A DNA stretch of 46,640 nt from JBAXQQ01 sp037131695 (GCA_964638715.1 CAZWZF010000036.1:1-46640); one strand, 5' to 3'. Positions 1-8,415 are shown, numbered from the stretch's first letter. Translations and numbers: made by a program. The notes: generated from the sequence alone by a model not told the origin.

Positions 1-39
1 ATTAATGAGCAAACTTGGAATAGATATCACGTAATTATG

Positions 40-166
40 CGGGGTTAGGGTTTAAACTCCCCTCCTTAGCAAGGAGGGGTGGCCGAAGGTCGGGGTGGTT
101 TTCGCCTACCACAAACCAGCAACCTAAGCATTTGATAAAATAGGTTTTGCAAAAGCATCTATAATT
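40..166 (+). repeat. Dispersed palindromic repeat, family A, copy 1
   Basis: This stretch starts with a hairpin (CCCCTCCTTAGCAAGGAGGG) and continues through GTGGCCGAAGGTCGGGGTGG to a tail reading ATAGGTTTTGCAAAAGC. A second copy of nearly the whole unit lies at about 19804-19915, and a shorter inverted copy at about 44574-44632. It lies just downstream of the hydG stop codon. No gene is visible in these first bases. The element is non-coding and resembles a REP or MITE-like dispersed repeat. I cannot name its mobilising enzyme. Confidence 0.8.
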
Positions 167-167
167 C

Positions 168-1571
168 TTATTGATATATATCCCTCTCGCCACCCTCGAT
201 TTTGATTAGTTGTTCGCGAGTCCAGGCGGCGGTTTTGGGGTCCATATCTACCAGTGCTTTTGCTATCGCGGCATCGCCGGCCTGTTTTGTGGCGGGTGAC
301 GCATAGTCAAGCAGGAATTCTTTGAAAGTCAGTATGCCGTTGGGCAGGCAGAACTGCTGGATTAGTCCCGGTTTTGCCATATCCATGAAGTCATGCCCGG
401 TGCGGCCTTTGCGGTAACACCCGGTACAGAATGATGGCATATAGCCGTTTTCTGCCAGTTCGCGAATTATTTCGTCCAGTCCGCGATGGTCGCCGGTGAT
501 AAATTGCGGGGCGTCCTCGGCATCTTCACGTTCGAAATATCCGCCTGGCGAAGTGCTGGAACCGGCGGAAAGCTGGCTGACTCCCAGGTGTATCAATTCC
601 CGGCGCATCGACGCGTTTTCGCGGGTGGACATGATGATGCCGGTATATGGCACCGCCAGCCGCAGCACGGCAACGATAACCTTAACGTCGTGGTCATTCA
701 TCTTGAACGGCGGGTCGCTGGCAAGCGGCGCACCCGGTGCCGGCTCCAGACGCGGAAATGAGATAGTATGTGGACCGGCGCCGTAATGGTTGTCCAGATA
801 TGCCGCATGCTGCAGCAGCGCCATTACTTCAAATCGCGGGTCCGCCAAACCGAACAGCGCACCCAGACCAAAATCGTCTATACCACCGGCAATGCAGCGG
901 TCAAATACCGTCACGCGATAGTCCATGTCTGATTTCGGGCCGCGGGGATGCATTTTCTTATATGTCTCGCGGTGATATGTTTCCTGGAAACACTGGTAGG
1001 TGCCGATTCCGGCTTCTTTCAACATGCGGAAAGCGTCTGGTTCCATCGGCGCGGCGTTTACATTAACGCGGCGAATTTCCCCTTTACCTTCCTTCACGCT
1101 ATATACGGTTTCAATTGATTTTGCCATGTCGCTCAGCGGCACCCGGCTATCCTCGCCAAGTACCATCAACACCCGTTTATGGCCTTGTTTAATCAATGCA
1201 CGGGTTTCCCGGGCAATCTCTTCCTGGCTCAGGCATTTGCGGTGCAATTCTTTATTGCTCATGCGGAAGTTGCAATAAAGGCAGTCGTTAACGCACATGT
1301 TGCTGGTATATAACGGGGCAAACAGCACCATCCTTTTGCCGTAAATCAGCTCTTTGACTTCCCCGGCGGCGTCATATAGCCGCTGCAATTGAGATTCTCC
1401 CGCCTGCAGCAATACCGCCGCTTCTGCGATGTTCAAACCCGCCAGAGTCTTCGCTTTCGCCAATATTTCATCAAATTCAGCATCAGACGGCGCATGTGCC
1501 GCTTCCAATGCCGTATAAATTTTCGCTTCATCAATAATCTGGTCAGCTTTGGTCGCAGGTACCTGAGTCAT
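168..1571 (-). CDS. hydG: HydG, [FeFe]-hydrogenase H-cluster radical SAM maturase
   Basis: HydG is a radical SAM tyrosine lyase that makes the CO and cyanide ligands of the [FeFe]-hydrogenase H-cluster in the cytoplasm. The radical SAM CX3CX2C motif (CVNDCLYC) is at about residues 93-100. The HydG-specific C-terminal motif CX2CX22C is at about residues 382-408; I counted exactly 22 residues between the second and third cysteines. That motif separates HydG from ThiH. The length (467 aa) is normal for the family. I chose the ATG at 1571 rather than a GTG 12 bases upstream because AAAGGTGG lies 8 bases before it. No hydE, hydF or hydrogenase gene is nearby, so the gene stands alone here. A palindromic operator lies about 100 bases upstream. 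Confidence 0.95.
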   Translation of the reverse strand: MTQVPATKADQIIDEAKIYTALEAAHAPSDAEFDEILAKAKTLAGLNIAEAAVLLQAGESQLQRLYDAAGEVKELIYGKRMVLFAPLYTSNMCVNDCLYCNFRMSNKELHRKCLSQEEIARETRALIKQGHKRVLMVLGEDSRVPLSDMAKSIETVYSVKEGKGEIRRVNVNAAPMEPDAFRMLKEAGIGTYQCFQETYHRETYKKMHPRGPKSDMDYRVTVFDRCIAGGIDDFGLGALFGLADPRFEVMALLQHAAYLDNHYGAGPHTISFPRLEPAPGAPLASDPPFKMNDHDVKVIVAVLRLAVPYTGIIMSTRENASMRRELIHLGVSQLSAGSSTSPGGYFEREDAEDAPQFITGDHRGLDEIIRELAENGYMPSFCTGCYRKGRTGHDFMDMAKPGLIQQFCLPNGILTFKEFLLDYASPATKQAGDAAIAKALVDMDPKTAAWTREQLIKIEGGERDIYQ

Positions 1572-1634
1572 TAAACAATCCACCTTTCATATACAAACAA
1601 GAGCAGAATAAACAATTATTTACCCTGTGCACTT

Positions 1635-1690
1635 ATTTTACCCCTTTTCATGGGTATGTTGAAACCTTTTTGTGAAATATTTCACAAAAA
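1635..1690 (-). promoter_or_regulatory. hydG promoter with Rex- or CRP/FNR-like palindrome
   Basis: On the minus strand a possible -35 (TTTCAA, 1659-1664) and -10 (TAAAAT, 1635-1640) are spaced by 18 bases. Just upstream lies a perfect palindrome with core TTGTGAAATATTTCACAA (1670-1687), flanked by further A/T symmetry. It fits TGTGA-N6-TCACA, the CRP/FNR-family pattern. It also fits the Rex pattern TTGTGA-N6-TCACAA; Rex is an NADH-sensing repressor known to control hydrogenase and fermentation genes in other bacteria. The palindrome is certain; the regulator and promoter assignment are inference. Confidence 0.6.
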
Positions 1691-1779
1691 ATATGATATT
1701 AAGTTGATAGCAAATGAAAATAATTTATAAAGGCTCTTGTAAAACCCTATTTTTTTCTAAATTAGATCATTTGCACATT

Positions 1780-1885
1780 AAAAGCCCCTCCCCTCAATCC
1801 CCTCCCGGTTGGAAAGGGGAAAAACGACTATCAGGGACTGACACCGAGTGGCGAAGCCAGGAAGGTGTCCCATCGGGGTATCGCA
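1780..1885. repeat. Dispersed repeat, family T, copy 1
   Basis: The segment GGGACTGACACCGAGTGGC followed by AAGCCAGGAAGGTGTCCCATC recurs at about 39617-39666 with small changes. Both copies continue into a TTTTGCAA tail like the one that ends family A. A CCCCTCCC stretch precedes it, again resembling family A. Open frames running through it on both strands are low-quality and have no clear ribosome binding site. The rest of the 1572-2063 gap holds the hydG promoter and otherwise AT-rich sequence without a convincing gene. Confidence 0.65.
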
Positions 1886-2063
1886 AGGTTTTGCAATTGC
1901 TTGTAAAAAAGATAAACAATCTGGAACTAACACGACCATTTTGGAAAGCAATTCGAAGCAACCCTATTAATAAAAGCAATATTCCTGTGATTATTTGGAT
2001 GAAATTGGAAATAGACAATATTTAGATTATGAGTAAATTTCTACATCTCATTCATATTTTAAC

Positions 2064-3215
2064 TTAATTTTTTAACCACTTAAAACGAAATACTTCTTTA
2101 CTACTACTTCCATCGAGTGAACGGATGATGTAACTGTTTCCAGTATATAACAATAATTGTTGCTTCCCTACCCATCCTGCAAATGCTTCTGTAGGATGTG
2201 ATACTGCCTTTCCTTTTAGATTAAAAACAATACACCCCGATCCTTTCTTAATAAGTTCTAAATCATATGCAATATACCGTCCATCTGGTGACCAGTGAGC
2301 GTATGTATTTGCAACAGAAAAAATAAGAATAGTATTCTTTAGTGCACAGTTCCTGTGATCTCTCATCAACTGTGGTAATGGCCAACTTCGCGCGCGAAAT
2401 AGTTGGTTGCCATCAACCACATAATGACCATCCGGTGAAAACTCCAATTCATCACTGCCTTCTCTCGCTGATTTACTCTGACTGGTTGTCAAATTAACCC
2501 ATAACCCGCTATTGTCACCGGTCATGCCTTCTACATAATTGATTACCCAATCACCTTTATGCTTACGTATTGATAGATGAGTGCCAGGATAGTCACTGTC
2601 GTACCATTTAAATGCTTCTATATGTACGCTATGCCACAAGCGCTTAGCGAAAGAATAAACTTGCACTTCAACCTGAATATCCGTATACCTATCCCGCTTT
2701 CGTTGTGCATGTGCCCGCGTCGCTACCAGACCTGAAGCATCCGGGATAACCTTCCACTCGTAAACGTTAGTTAAAATAGTCATTTGCGAAACTCGTCCAT
2801 GAAGCGGTAGTCGATAAAAAGTACAATTAGGCTGATGTTTCCCGAATTGCCATTCCCCTTCTCCTCCAACAGTTGCAATCATCTCGCTTTCATCTGGCAT
2901 CCACTGTATTTCTCCGACATGATCCCAGATTTTCTTCCATTTACCTGTTTGTCGATCACCAATCCATATTCCCTCGGTACTTGATTTCTGCCGATACGAT
3001 GAGACCGCTATATATCGGCCACTCGGACTCATTACAACAGAAGGACTGCTGACAGGTGATGGTGATAGATAAAAAATTGGCGCATTTTTTGCAAGTGGGG
3101 AACGAACATACTTTTGTATAGTTGCTTGACGAACTACAGGGTTCATAGCTAACACCAAAGGTACGCTTATATATATCAAGGTTATGATAAGCAGGTTTAT
3201 CAGTAACTTTTTCAT
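2064..3215 (-). CDS. Secreted TolB/WD40-like beta-propeller protein
   Basis: An N-terminal signal peptide or single membrane anchor (residues 1-23, two lysines and then a hydrophobic run) is followed by repeated propeller-like strands. These include SPSGRYIAVSS, SPDGHYVVDG and SPDGRYIAYD, the typical turn sequence of TolB/PD40-type beta-propeller blades. No catalytic motif is visible, so I infer an exported binding or scaffold protein of unknown ligand. The ATG is preceded by AAAGGAAT at good spacing. It begins 21 bases after the stop of the CapA-like gene on the same strand, so the two probably form an operon. The exact function is unknown. Confidence 0.7.
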   Translation of the reverse strand: MKKLLINLLIITLIYISVPLVLAMNPVVRQATIQKYVRSPLAKNAPIFYLSPSPVSSPSVVMSPSGRYIAVSSYRQKSSTEGIWIGDRQTGKWKKIWDHVGEIQWMPDESEMIATVGGEGEWQFGKHQPNCTFYRLPLHGRVSQMTILTNVYEWKVIPDASGLVATRAHAQRKRDRYTDIQVEVQVYSFAKRLWHSVHIEAFKWYDSDYPGTHLSIRKHKGDWVINYVEGMTGDNSGLWVNLTTSQSKSAREGSDELEFSPDGHYVVDGNQLFRARSWPLPQLMRDHRNCALKNTILIFSVANTYAHWSPDGRYIAYDLELIKKGSGCIVFNLKGKAVSHPTEAFAGWVGKQQLLLYTGNSYIIRSLDGSSSKEVFRFKWLKN

Positions 3216-3236
3216 AATAATATTCCTTTCACATTC

Positions 3237-4451
3237 TTACTCTTTTTCAGCAGAAACAACTATTATATTTTCATTTGGCTTGTCTACCTGACTGCTCAGT
3301 TCTTCCTTTATTTCTTCTATCCGCGTTAGGTCTGCTTCTGTTAAGCCAGTGTCCGTTTTTAATGTTGAATTGGCGGGTAATGGCAATAACCGGTACTTTG
3401 CGGGGTCAGTTGATTTGTCGTGTTGTACCCATACCGGCAGATATTTCACTTCTTTTATCGTGGTCGCGGTTTCGCTTTTTTCTATTTTCAGATTCACTGC
3501 AATTCCGCTGTCGCGATAGCGGGGACGCTGTGCGCTGACAAAATTGCCCAACGACCAGGCGACCAAACCGGTGTAATCATCCTTGTCGCGTTTTACCGTC
3601 ACCCATTCTATCGGCTGTACCACATGAGGATGCGCACCGATAACCGCGTCTACCCCACCCGCCAGTAATTTATTAACCAGCACTTTCTCATCATTCGTCG
3701 GGTTTCGTTCGTATTCATTACCAAAATGCAGATATGCAATGACGAAATCAGTGCCGCTTTTCTTAGTTTTTTGCGCTTTTTTAATTATTTCCGCGCCATC
3801 ACCGATATAATTAACCGTATATTTATATTTTTTCGCCACCATCCCGCCATTTGTCATGGCAGTGTAATTCAAAATAGCAATTTTTATCCCGTTGATTTGT
3901 TTTACTATTATCGCATCGCTTTCTTTCTTGCTGCGATTTGTGCCGGTATGGTCCATGCCCGCCTGTTCTATCACATATTGCGTCCGTTTCAACCCGTCTA
4001 CACCGCGGTCCAGGCAATGGTTATTGGCGGTGGCCAGCATATCAAAACCGGTATCGCTGAGCACCTTTGCCAGGATATCCGGGGTGTTAAAACATGGGTA
4101 TCCGGTATATCCAGCCTTTTCGCCGGATAACGTCGTTTCCAGGTTTCCAATGGCGTAATCAGCAGATTTTATAAACGGTGTCACGTCAATAAATAATGGC
4201 GCATAATCATAATTGCCATCTTTGTCGACTGCCGCGTCATTCAGGCTTTTGTGCATTAAAATATCACCGGCAAACAGTACCGTCGCCGTTTTTACTGGCG
4301 GAACAACAACAACTGGTTGAGGCGGCGGTGCTGCTGGTAGATCTAAAGGTGTCTGCGCCTTTATGCGGCCAGCAAATAAAAATACCGCTGTAACAACCGC
4401 ACAAAAAGCGAGTAAAAATATTAATATTCGTCCATTAATTTTCATTAGCAT
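3237..4451 (-). CDS. CapA-family metallophosphatase-like protein
   Basis: Members of the CapA/PgsA family have a calcineurin-like metallophosphoesterase fold and act in poly-gamma-glutamate or capsule handling at the cell surface. The visible family motifs are FAGDILMHKSL, IGNLETTLSG, TANNHCLDRG, YLHFGNEY, IGAHPHVVQPIE and SLGNFVSAQ, which carry the metal-binding Asp, Asn and His residues. A hydrophobic N-terminus (residues 8-30) followed by a Pro-rich linker suggests an exported, membrane-anchored enzyme. No Shine-Dalgarno sequence precedes the start; a TAAAAT lies 11 bases before the ATG, so the mRNA may be nearly leaderless. The second ATG (residue 3) is an alternative start. The substrate cannot be read from the sequence. 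Confidence 0.85.
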   Translation of the reverse strand: MLMKINGRILIFLLAFCAVVTAVFLFAGRIKAQTPLDLPAAPPPQPVVVVPPVKTATVLFAGDILMHKSLNDAAVDKDGNYDYAPLFIDVTPFIKSADYAIGNLETTLSGEKAGYTGYPCFNTPDILAKVLSDTGFDMLATANNHCLDRGVDGLKRTQYVIEQAGMDHTGTNRSKKESDAIIVKQINGIKIAILNYTAMTNGGMVAKKYKYTVNYIGDGAEIIKKAQKTKKSGTDFVIAYLHFGNEYERNPTNDEKVLVNKLLAGGVDAVIGAHPHVVQPIEWVTVKRDKDDYTGLVAWSLGNFVSAQRPRYRDSGIAVNLKIEKSETATTIKEVKYLPVWVQHDKSTDPAKYRLLPLPANSTLKTDTGLTEADLTRIEEIKEELSSQVDKPNENIIVVSAEKE

Positions 4452-4500
4452 GATTATCTAAAATTTTAACGTAATTGGCAAATGGTAAGTATGAGTAAGA

Positions 4501-4942
4501 GTTCACCCTTTATTAAAAATAGATATCTATATGATGACATTCCTTTAATAGCCACGGAATGGTGATTTAATAAGTAATCCCGAGTGTGAGTCTCACGCTT
4601 ATACACATCTTTATAAAATGCTAATATTCTATACAAAATGACCCCAGCGGGGTCAGATGTTTATAGAAAAGTAACAAAATTGATATTACGACCCCAGAGT
4701 GGGTCGGATGTAAGGTGGCAGTAAAAATATTTTTATAAATAAAAAATTGTTGGTAATTACATCCGACCCACTCTGGGGTCGATTAGCTTCTTTTAGTTTT
4801 AATGCTATAAACATCCGACCCCTACGGGGTCAAAGCTATATTGATAAAATGTGTATAAGGGTGAGGTTTACACATGGGGTTACTTATTAAAATGCCTTGC
4901 TGAGGCATATTCAATCTTTATTAAATTTCTATAAAAGTGAAC
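4501..4942. repeat. Large foldback element, copy 1 (GACCCC/GGGGTC family)
   Basis: This is a long imperfect palindrome. Outer arms include GTTCAC (4501) with GTGAAC (4937-4942), TAATAAGTAA (4568-4577) with TTACTTATTA (4880-4889), and CTTATACACAT with ATGTGTATAAG. Inside are four short hairpins: GACCCCAGCGGGGTC (4640-4654), GACCCCAGAGTGGGTC (4690-4705), its mirror GACCCACTCTGGGGTC (4765-4780) and GACCCCTACGGGGTC (4817-4831). Each is followed or preceded by GGATGT or ACATCC. An inverted copy lies at about 13333-13580. No open frame is visible, so it fills most of the gap upstream of pseudopilin 1. Confidence 0.85.
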
Positions 4943-5103
4943 TGTTACAAAGATGTAGAAAACCTATCTTTATCCAGAAAAATCTATAGCTGAGTAAGAT
5001 TCAGATAAATGGGTACAATTATTATATAATGTTTAGATTTAATGCAATGCCGTCTTTACTGGTAAATATTTGATGAATTGTTATATAAAAATATGAAATA
5101 TCA

Positions 5104-5132
5104 TTGACACTGGCAATGCGGCGTTGCATGAT
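5104..5132 (+). promoter_or_regulatory. Candidate promoter of pseudopilin 1
   Basis: A consensus -35 TTGACA (5104-5109) is followed after 17 bases by CATGAT (5127-5132). GCAA and TTGC half-sites between them form a small inverted repeat. A TATAAT at 5025-5030 is a further, more distal candidate. The gene starts 55 bases downstream behind an AAGGGGG ribosome binding site. Confidence 0.5.
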
Positions 5133-5187
5133 TAATTAATACATTATTGGTTGTAAAACCAGTTTTGATAAATAAGGGGGTTAAAAA

Positions 5188-6447
5188 ATGAAAAATAGTA
5201 AAATTCGTCGAGGGTTCACCCTCATTGAATTGCTTGTCGTAATAGCAATTATTGCTATTCTCGCTGCGATTCTGTTCCCGGTATTTGCCCGCGCACGCGA
5301 AAAAGCACGACAGACAACCTGCACAAGCAATCAAAAACAGATTGCCGCTCTGGTGCAGATGTATTGCCAGGACCATGATGAAACATTGCCATCATCTTCT
5401 AATGTCTGGGCAGTTATCAAGGCTGACCCCGGTGTATTAGTTTGCCCGACAGCCGGTAAAAGTGTCGTCAACGGTTATGGATATAACGCATCAGTCAGTA
5501 CGGATGGCATTGGCACTTTTGATGACCCGTCTTCAGTTGTATTGACTGCTGATTCGACAAATACTTATGGCGATAATCTCCTTTATGGTCCAGACAGCAT
5601 CAGCACCCGCCATTCCAGTGCCGCGATTTATTCATACCTTGACGGTCATATTGCACCAAGTACTGCTACCTTCCTGCCAACTTTTGATCAAGATTTATTA
5701 TCAGGTTTATCGGCTGGCACATTAGTTGACGGCAGCAATGGCTGGAATCGTTATGGTCAATATCGTAGTTCTCAGCAAGGTGCACCATTAATGGATTGCT
5801 GGGGCAATGTCGACCAGGGTAAGAATTGTACGGGTGGAGACCGCGGCAACGGCAACAACTGGCACAAAGCATACGTCACTGCGAATCCGAATACACTTGT
5901 GTTAGAACGCAATAGCGATGGTCAGGATTTTGAAAAATGCTGGAAACAGTTTACTGCAACATCAGGCCTGAAATGTTGGGCAATGACCATGGACGTAAAT
6001 ATGTATACCGCATCAACCGGCAGTGCCCGCGCAAACTATTACATCCAGATACAAGATGACTCTACCTTGCCGGTAACTCAAACCCAGCGTACTACAATGA
6101 CCAATTCCGCGCCAATTGCGCATTTTGGCCGCAACGAATGGTGGAATAACCAGTCATGCATCTGGTTTGGAAGTACTACCTCGCAAAATGTTTCGCCATA
6201 CGCCATTTATGGCGCACTTCCTTATGCCCAGTATGCTGGCTGCCAATACTTCCCAACAAATACATTTACCCACATGGTAATGTATGGCATGAATGGAAAA
6301 ATCAACCTGATATTAAACAATAAAACCTATACCGTGTCGCCAATTGCCGGCAGCAACTGGCAAAGACCGGCTGTCATTATGTTTTATACCTGGGGTTGTG
6401 AAAATTATCCGATGTCTATCAAAAACCTGAAATTCGGCTCAAGTTAA
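5188..6447 (+). CDS. Type II/IV pseudopilin-like protein with H-X9-DG motif, copy 1
   Basis: The N-terminus is a classic class III prepilin: a short basic leader (KIRRG) cleaved before FTLIELLVVIAIIAILAAI, with Glu at +5. It should be processed by prepilin peptidase and packed by its N-terminal helix into a secretion pseudopilus or displayed on the envelope. FPVFARAREKARQ follows and then HSSAAIYSYLDG, which is H-X9-DG, as in the large DUF1559-like pseudopilin families. The C-terminal ~230 residues are rich in Trp, Asn and Tyr and end in strand-like sequence, possibly a lectin-like beta-sandwich. A paralogue occurs at 45159-46430. The gene is alone between a promoter and a strong terminator. 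Confidence 0.85.
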   Translation: MKNSKIRRGFTLIELLVVIAIIAILAAILFPVFARAREKARQTTCTSNQKQIAALVQMYCQDHDETLPSSSNVWAVIKADPGVLVCPTAGKSVVNGYGYNASVSTDGIGTFDDPSSVVLTADSTNTYGDNLLYGPDSISTRHSSAAIYSYLDGHIAPSTATFLPTFDQDLLSGLSAGTLVDGSNGWNRYGQYRSSQQGAPLMDCWGNVDQGKNCTGGDRGNGNNWHKAYVTANPNTLVLERNSDGQDFEKCWKQFTATSGLKCWAMTMDVNMYTASTGSARANYYIQIQDDSTLPVTQTQRTTMTNSAPIAHFGRNEWWNNQSCIWFGSTTSQNVSPYAIYGALPYAQYAGCQYFPTNTFTHMVMYGMNGKINLILNNKTYTVSPIAGSNWQRPAVIMFYTWGCENYPMSIKNLKFGSS

Positions 6448-6475
6448 TAATTTAAGCCAGATTAATTAATCGCAG

Positions 6476-6514
6476 GCACTGAACGTCATTTTTCTGATGT
6501 TCAGTGCTTTTTTT
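6476..6514 (+). terminator. Rho-independent terminator of pseudopilin 1
   Basis: The arm GCACTGAACGTCA pairs with TGATGTTCAGTGC across a short T-rich loop (13 pairs, one G-T), followed by seven T residues at 6508-6514. It lies 29 bases after the stop codon. Confidence 0.9.
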
Positions 6515-6532
6515 AAAATAAATGTAAATAAT

Positions 6533-6575
6533 TGCCAAATTTGGCATTGACATATTATCTTCAGATGCTTATCAT
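6533..6575 (+). promoter_or_regulatory. Promoter and operator-like palindrome of the sugar-kinase/SIS operon
   Basis: TTGACA (6547-6552) and TATCAT (6570-6575) are separated by exactly 17 bases. Touching the -35 is a perfect 14-base palindrome, TGCCAAATTTGGCA (6533-6546). The position suits a repressor or activator site, perhaps for a regulator sensing an amino sugar. The regulator is not encoded in this window. Confidence 0.65.
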
Positions 6576-6614
6576 GCCCGTGTATAACATGATTATTTGC
6601 ATGGGGTTTTATAT

Positions 6615-7610
6615 ATGCGTTGTATATTGGCAATAGATTCTGGTGGTTCAAAATGCGATGCCTTGCTGGTGCGGGATGACGGTACGGTGCTGGGGTATGG
6701 GCATGTTGGCGCAGACAATCCCGATAAAGGCCGCGGACCAATTGGCAGCGGACGCAGTTTTAAATCTATATCTCGCGCCGTTCACCAGGCGATTGGCGAT
6801 AATGACTGTGACGAATTAGTGCTGGTTGGATTTACCAGAACTCTTCCCCCGATAAATTTCAGCAACCTTCCTATTGGCTGTATCAGCCTGCGCTGTGTAT
6901 CCGAGCAAGACCCTGCATTTGCGCTGACCGGTGAAGAGTATGGCGTTGTGATATTGGCAGGTACCGGCGCGGTAGTATTTGGCACAACTTCAGACGGCAA
7001 CTTCCGGCATCAAGATGGACTGGGGCCGCTGCTTGGCGACCATGGCGGCGGTTATCAAATCGGTTTGAATGCTCTTCAAGCCGTCGCAAAATCGCATTGG
7101 CACCCCCGTCATACCACCACCCTTACTGATATTATTCAAGAACAATTAAGTATTGAACCCGGGTCACGAAATATACGGCAGAAATTGATTGATTTCATGC
7201 TTTCCAACCCTGACCGTTCAGAAATTGCCCGTTTTGCGAAATTTGTCGATATTGCGGCAAACGATGGCGACCAGATTGCCATAAAGATTTTGCGCAAAGC
7301 TGCCGAAGATATCGCTGACAGCACCTGGGATATGGTAGATACCCTTGGAATCGCAAATGAAAACCTGCCGATTATCGGCACCGGCAGCGTAATAATGTAT
7401 TCCGACACCTATTGGAATAGATTTTGCGAGTGCGTGTGCGAATATGCCCCCAATTTCCGCTTCATGCGCCTGCAGCAGCCGCCAGTACTGGGGATGGCAC
7501 TGAAAGCACTGCAGCTAATGGAATGTGGCGATAAAGCGGCATTGCGCGAAAAAATTATTGCGTCAGCATCCCCCCTTCCCGCTCCAAAAGAGCGGGTAAT
7601 TACATATTAA
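6615..7610 (+). CDS. N-acetylglucosamine-kinase-like protein (BadF/BadG/BcrA/BcrD ATPase fold)
   Basis: The protein has the ASKHA sugar-kinase fold. It has the phosphate-1 loop LAIDSGGSKCDALL at residues 4-17, an ILAGTGAVVFG segment, and the LGDHGGGYQIGLNAL motif typical of BadF-type GlcNAc kinases. The likely reaction is ATP-dependent phosphorylation of an amino sugar in the cytoplasm. I placed the start at the ATG at 6615, with GGGG 8 bases upstream; an in-frame TTG at 6597 is less likely. The two SIS-domain genes that follow fit a pathway handling the phosphosugar product. GlcNAc is the best guess for substrate, but N-acetylmuramate or another amino sugar is possible. Confidence 0.8.
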   Translation: MRCILAIDSGGSKCDALLVRDDGTVLGYGHVGADNPDKGRGPIGSGRSFKSISRAVHQAIGDNDCDELVLVGFTRTLPPINFSNLPIGCISLRCVSEQDPAFALTGEEYGVVILAGTGAVVFGTTSDGNFRHQDGLGPLLGDHGGGYQIGLNALQAVAKSHWHPRHTTTLTDIIQEQLSIEPGSRNIRQKLIDFMLSNPDRSEIARFAKFVDIAANDGDQIAIKILRKAAEDIADSTWDMVDTLGIANENLPIIGTGSVIMYSDTYWNRFCECVCEYAPNFRFMRLQQPPVLGMALKALQLMECGDKAALREKIIASASPLPAPKERVITY

Positions 7611-7677
7611 AAAAATTAAATAACGTTCTCCACCCCCTCAATTGGATGGGGCTGGGGGAGGTCAAAGAAGGTACATC

Positions 7678-8415
7678 ATGACATCACGCTACACTGCTGC
7701 TATTCGCGGCGTTATTGACCATCTGGAAACGGCGCAAATGCCGCAGATTGAAAAGGCCGCCGACATTGTCGTTGAATCCCTTACCCACGGCGGCGCCATC
7801 TTTTGCTCTGAAATCGGTCATAGCAACCAGTGGGATTTTCTAAACCGCGCGGGTGGACTGGCGGCACTGCAGTCATTTACTTACAATATTAATATCAACG
7901 CTCCGGTGGCTGATTGCCTGAAAGACCGTCCGCGGGTAACTGAAATAGACCGCGACGTGGAAAATATTCGGTTTGCGGTGCAAAACGGCAACCTGCGCGC
8001 CGGCGATGTAATGCTGATCGGGTCGGTATCCGGCAAAAACAAAGGTCCGATAGAATTAGCGCTGCAATGCCAGGCTATCGGGATGAAGGTTATCGGGTTC
8101 ACTGCGATGGACTACACCAAACAGGTTAAGCCGCAGCATCCGTCCGGGAAGAAGTTGTTTGAGGTGTGTGACGTGGTGATTGATGATGGTGCGCCGTATG
8201 GCGATGCCGCGGTTGATATGTCCGGGTATGATTTCAAACTGCTGCCGGTCTCCGGCGTTGGCAATATCATTTCCGGCTGGATGCTGTGGGAAAAGGTCAT
8301 TGAAAAGATGGTGGCGGCCGGCACCCCGCCCAGCGTATTCAAAAGCATTAACCGCGAAGACGGACAGGAATATTACGACAAGAGCCGCGCTGAATATAAT
8401 CGCAGGGGGTTCTGA
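7678..8415 (+). CDS. SIS-domain sugar-phosphate-binding protein, copy 1
   Basis: About 245 aa, essentially one SIS (sugar isomerase) domain of the UPF0309-like type. The hallmarks are IFCSEIGHSNQ near residue 40, MLIGSVSGKNKGPIELA for the phosphosugar-binding loop near 110, and HPSGKKLFEVCDVVIDDGAPYGDAAV near 150. It probably binds or isomerises a phosphorylated amino sugar. The start at 7678 follows AAGAAGG. It ends one base before the ATG of its tandem paralogue (TGA-T-ATG), so translation is probably coupled. The two paralogues share the GDVML/GDVLL, SGKNK/SGRNA and HPSGKKL motifs but are clearly diverged. A heteromeric enzyme is a reasonable inference. Confidence 0.8.
   Translation: MTSRYTAAIRGVIDHLETAQMPQIEKAADIVVESLTHGGAIFCSEIGHSNQWDFLNRAGGLAALQSFTYNININAPVADCLKDRPRVTEIDRDVENIRFAVQNGNLRAGDVMLIGSVSGKNKGPIELALQCQAIGMKVIGFTAMDYTKQVKPQHPSGKKLFEVCDVVIDDGAPYGDAAVDMSGYDFKLLPVSGVGNIISGWMLWEKVIEKMVAAGTPPSVFKSINREDGQEYYDKSRAEYNRRGF

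Noticed and set aside
1714..2025. Open frames on both strands (103 and 74 codons) downstream of the CapA pair
   Set aside because: Both run through dispersed repeat T, use weak starts and lack ribosome binding sites. The minus-strand frame has a hydrophobic stretch, so a small membrane protein cannot be fully excluded.
4640..4831. GACCCC...GGGGTC repeats as a possible CRISPR array
   Set aside because: The units are palindromically arranged, unevenly spaced and only four per element, with no constant spacer length and no cas genes.
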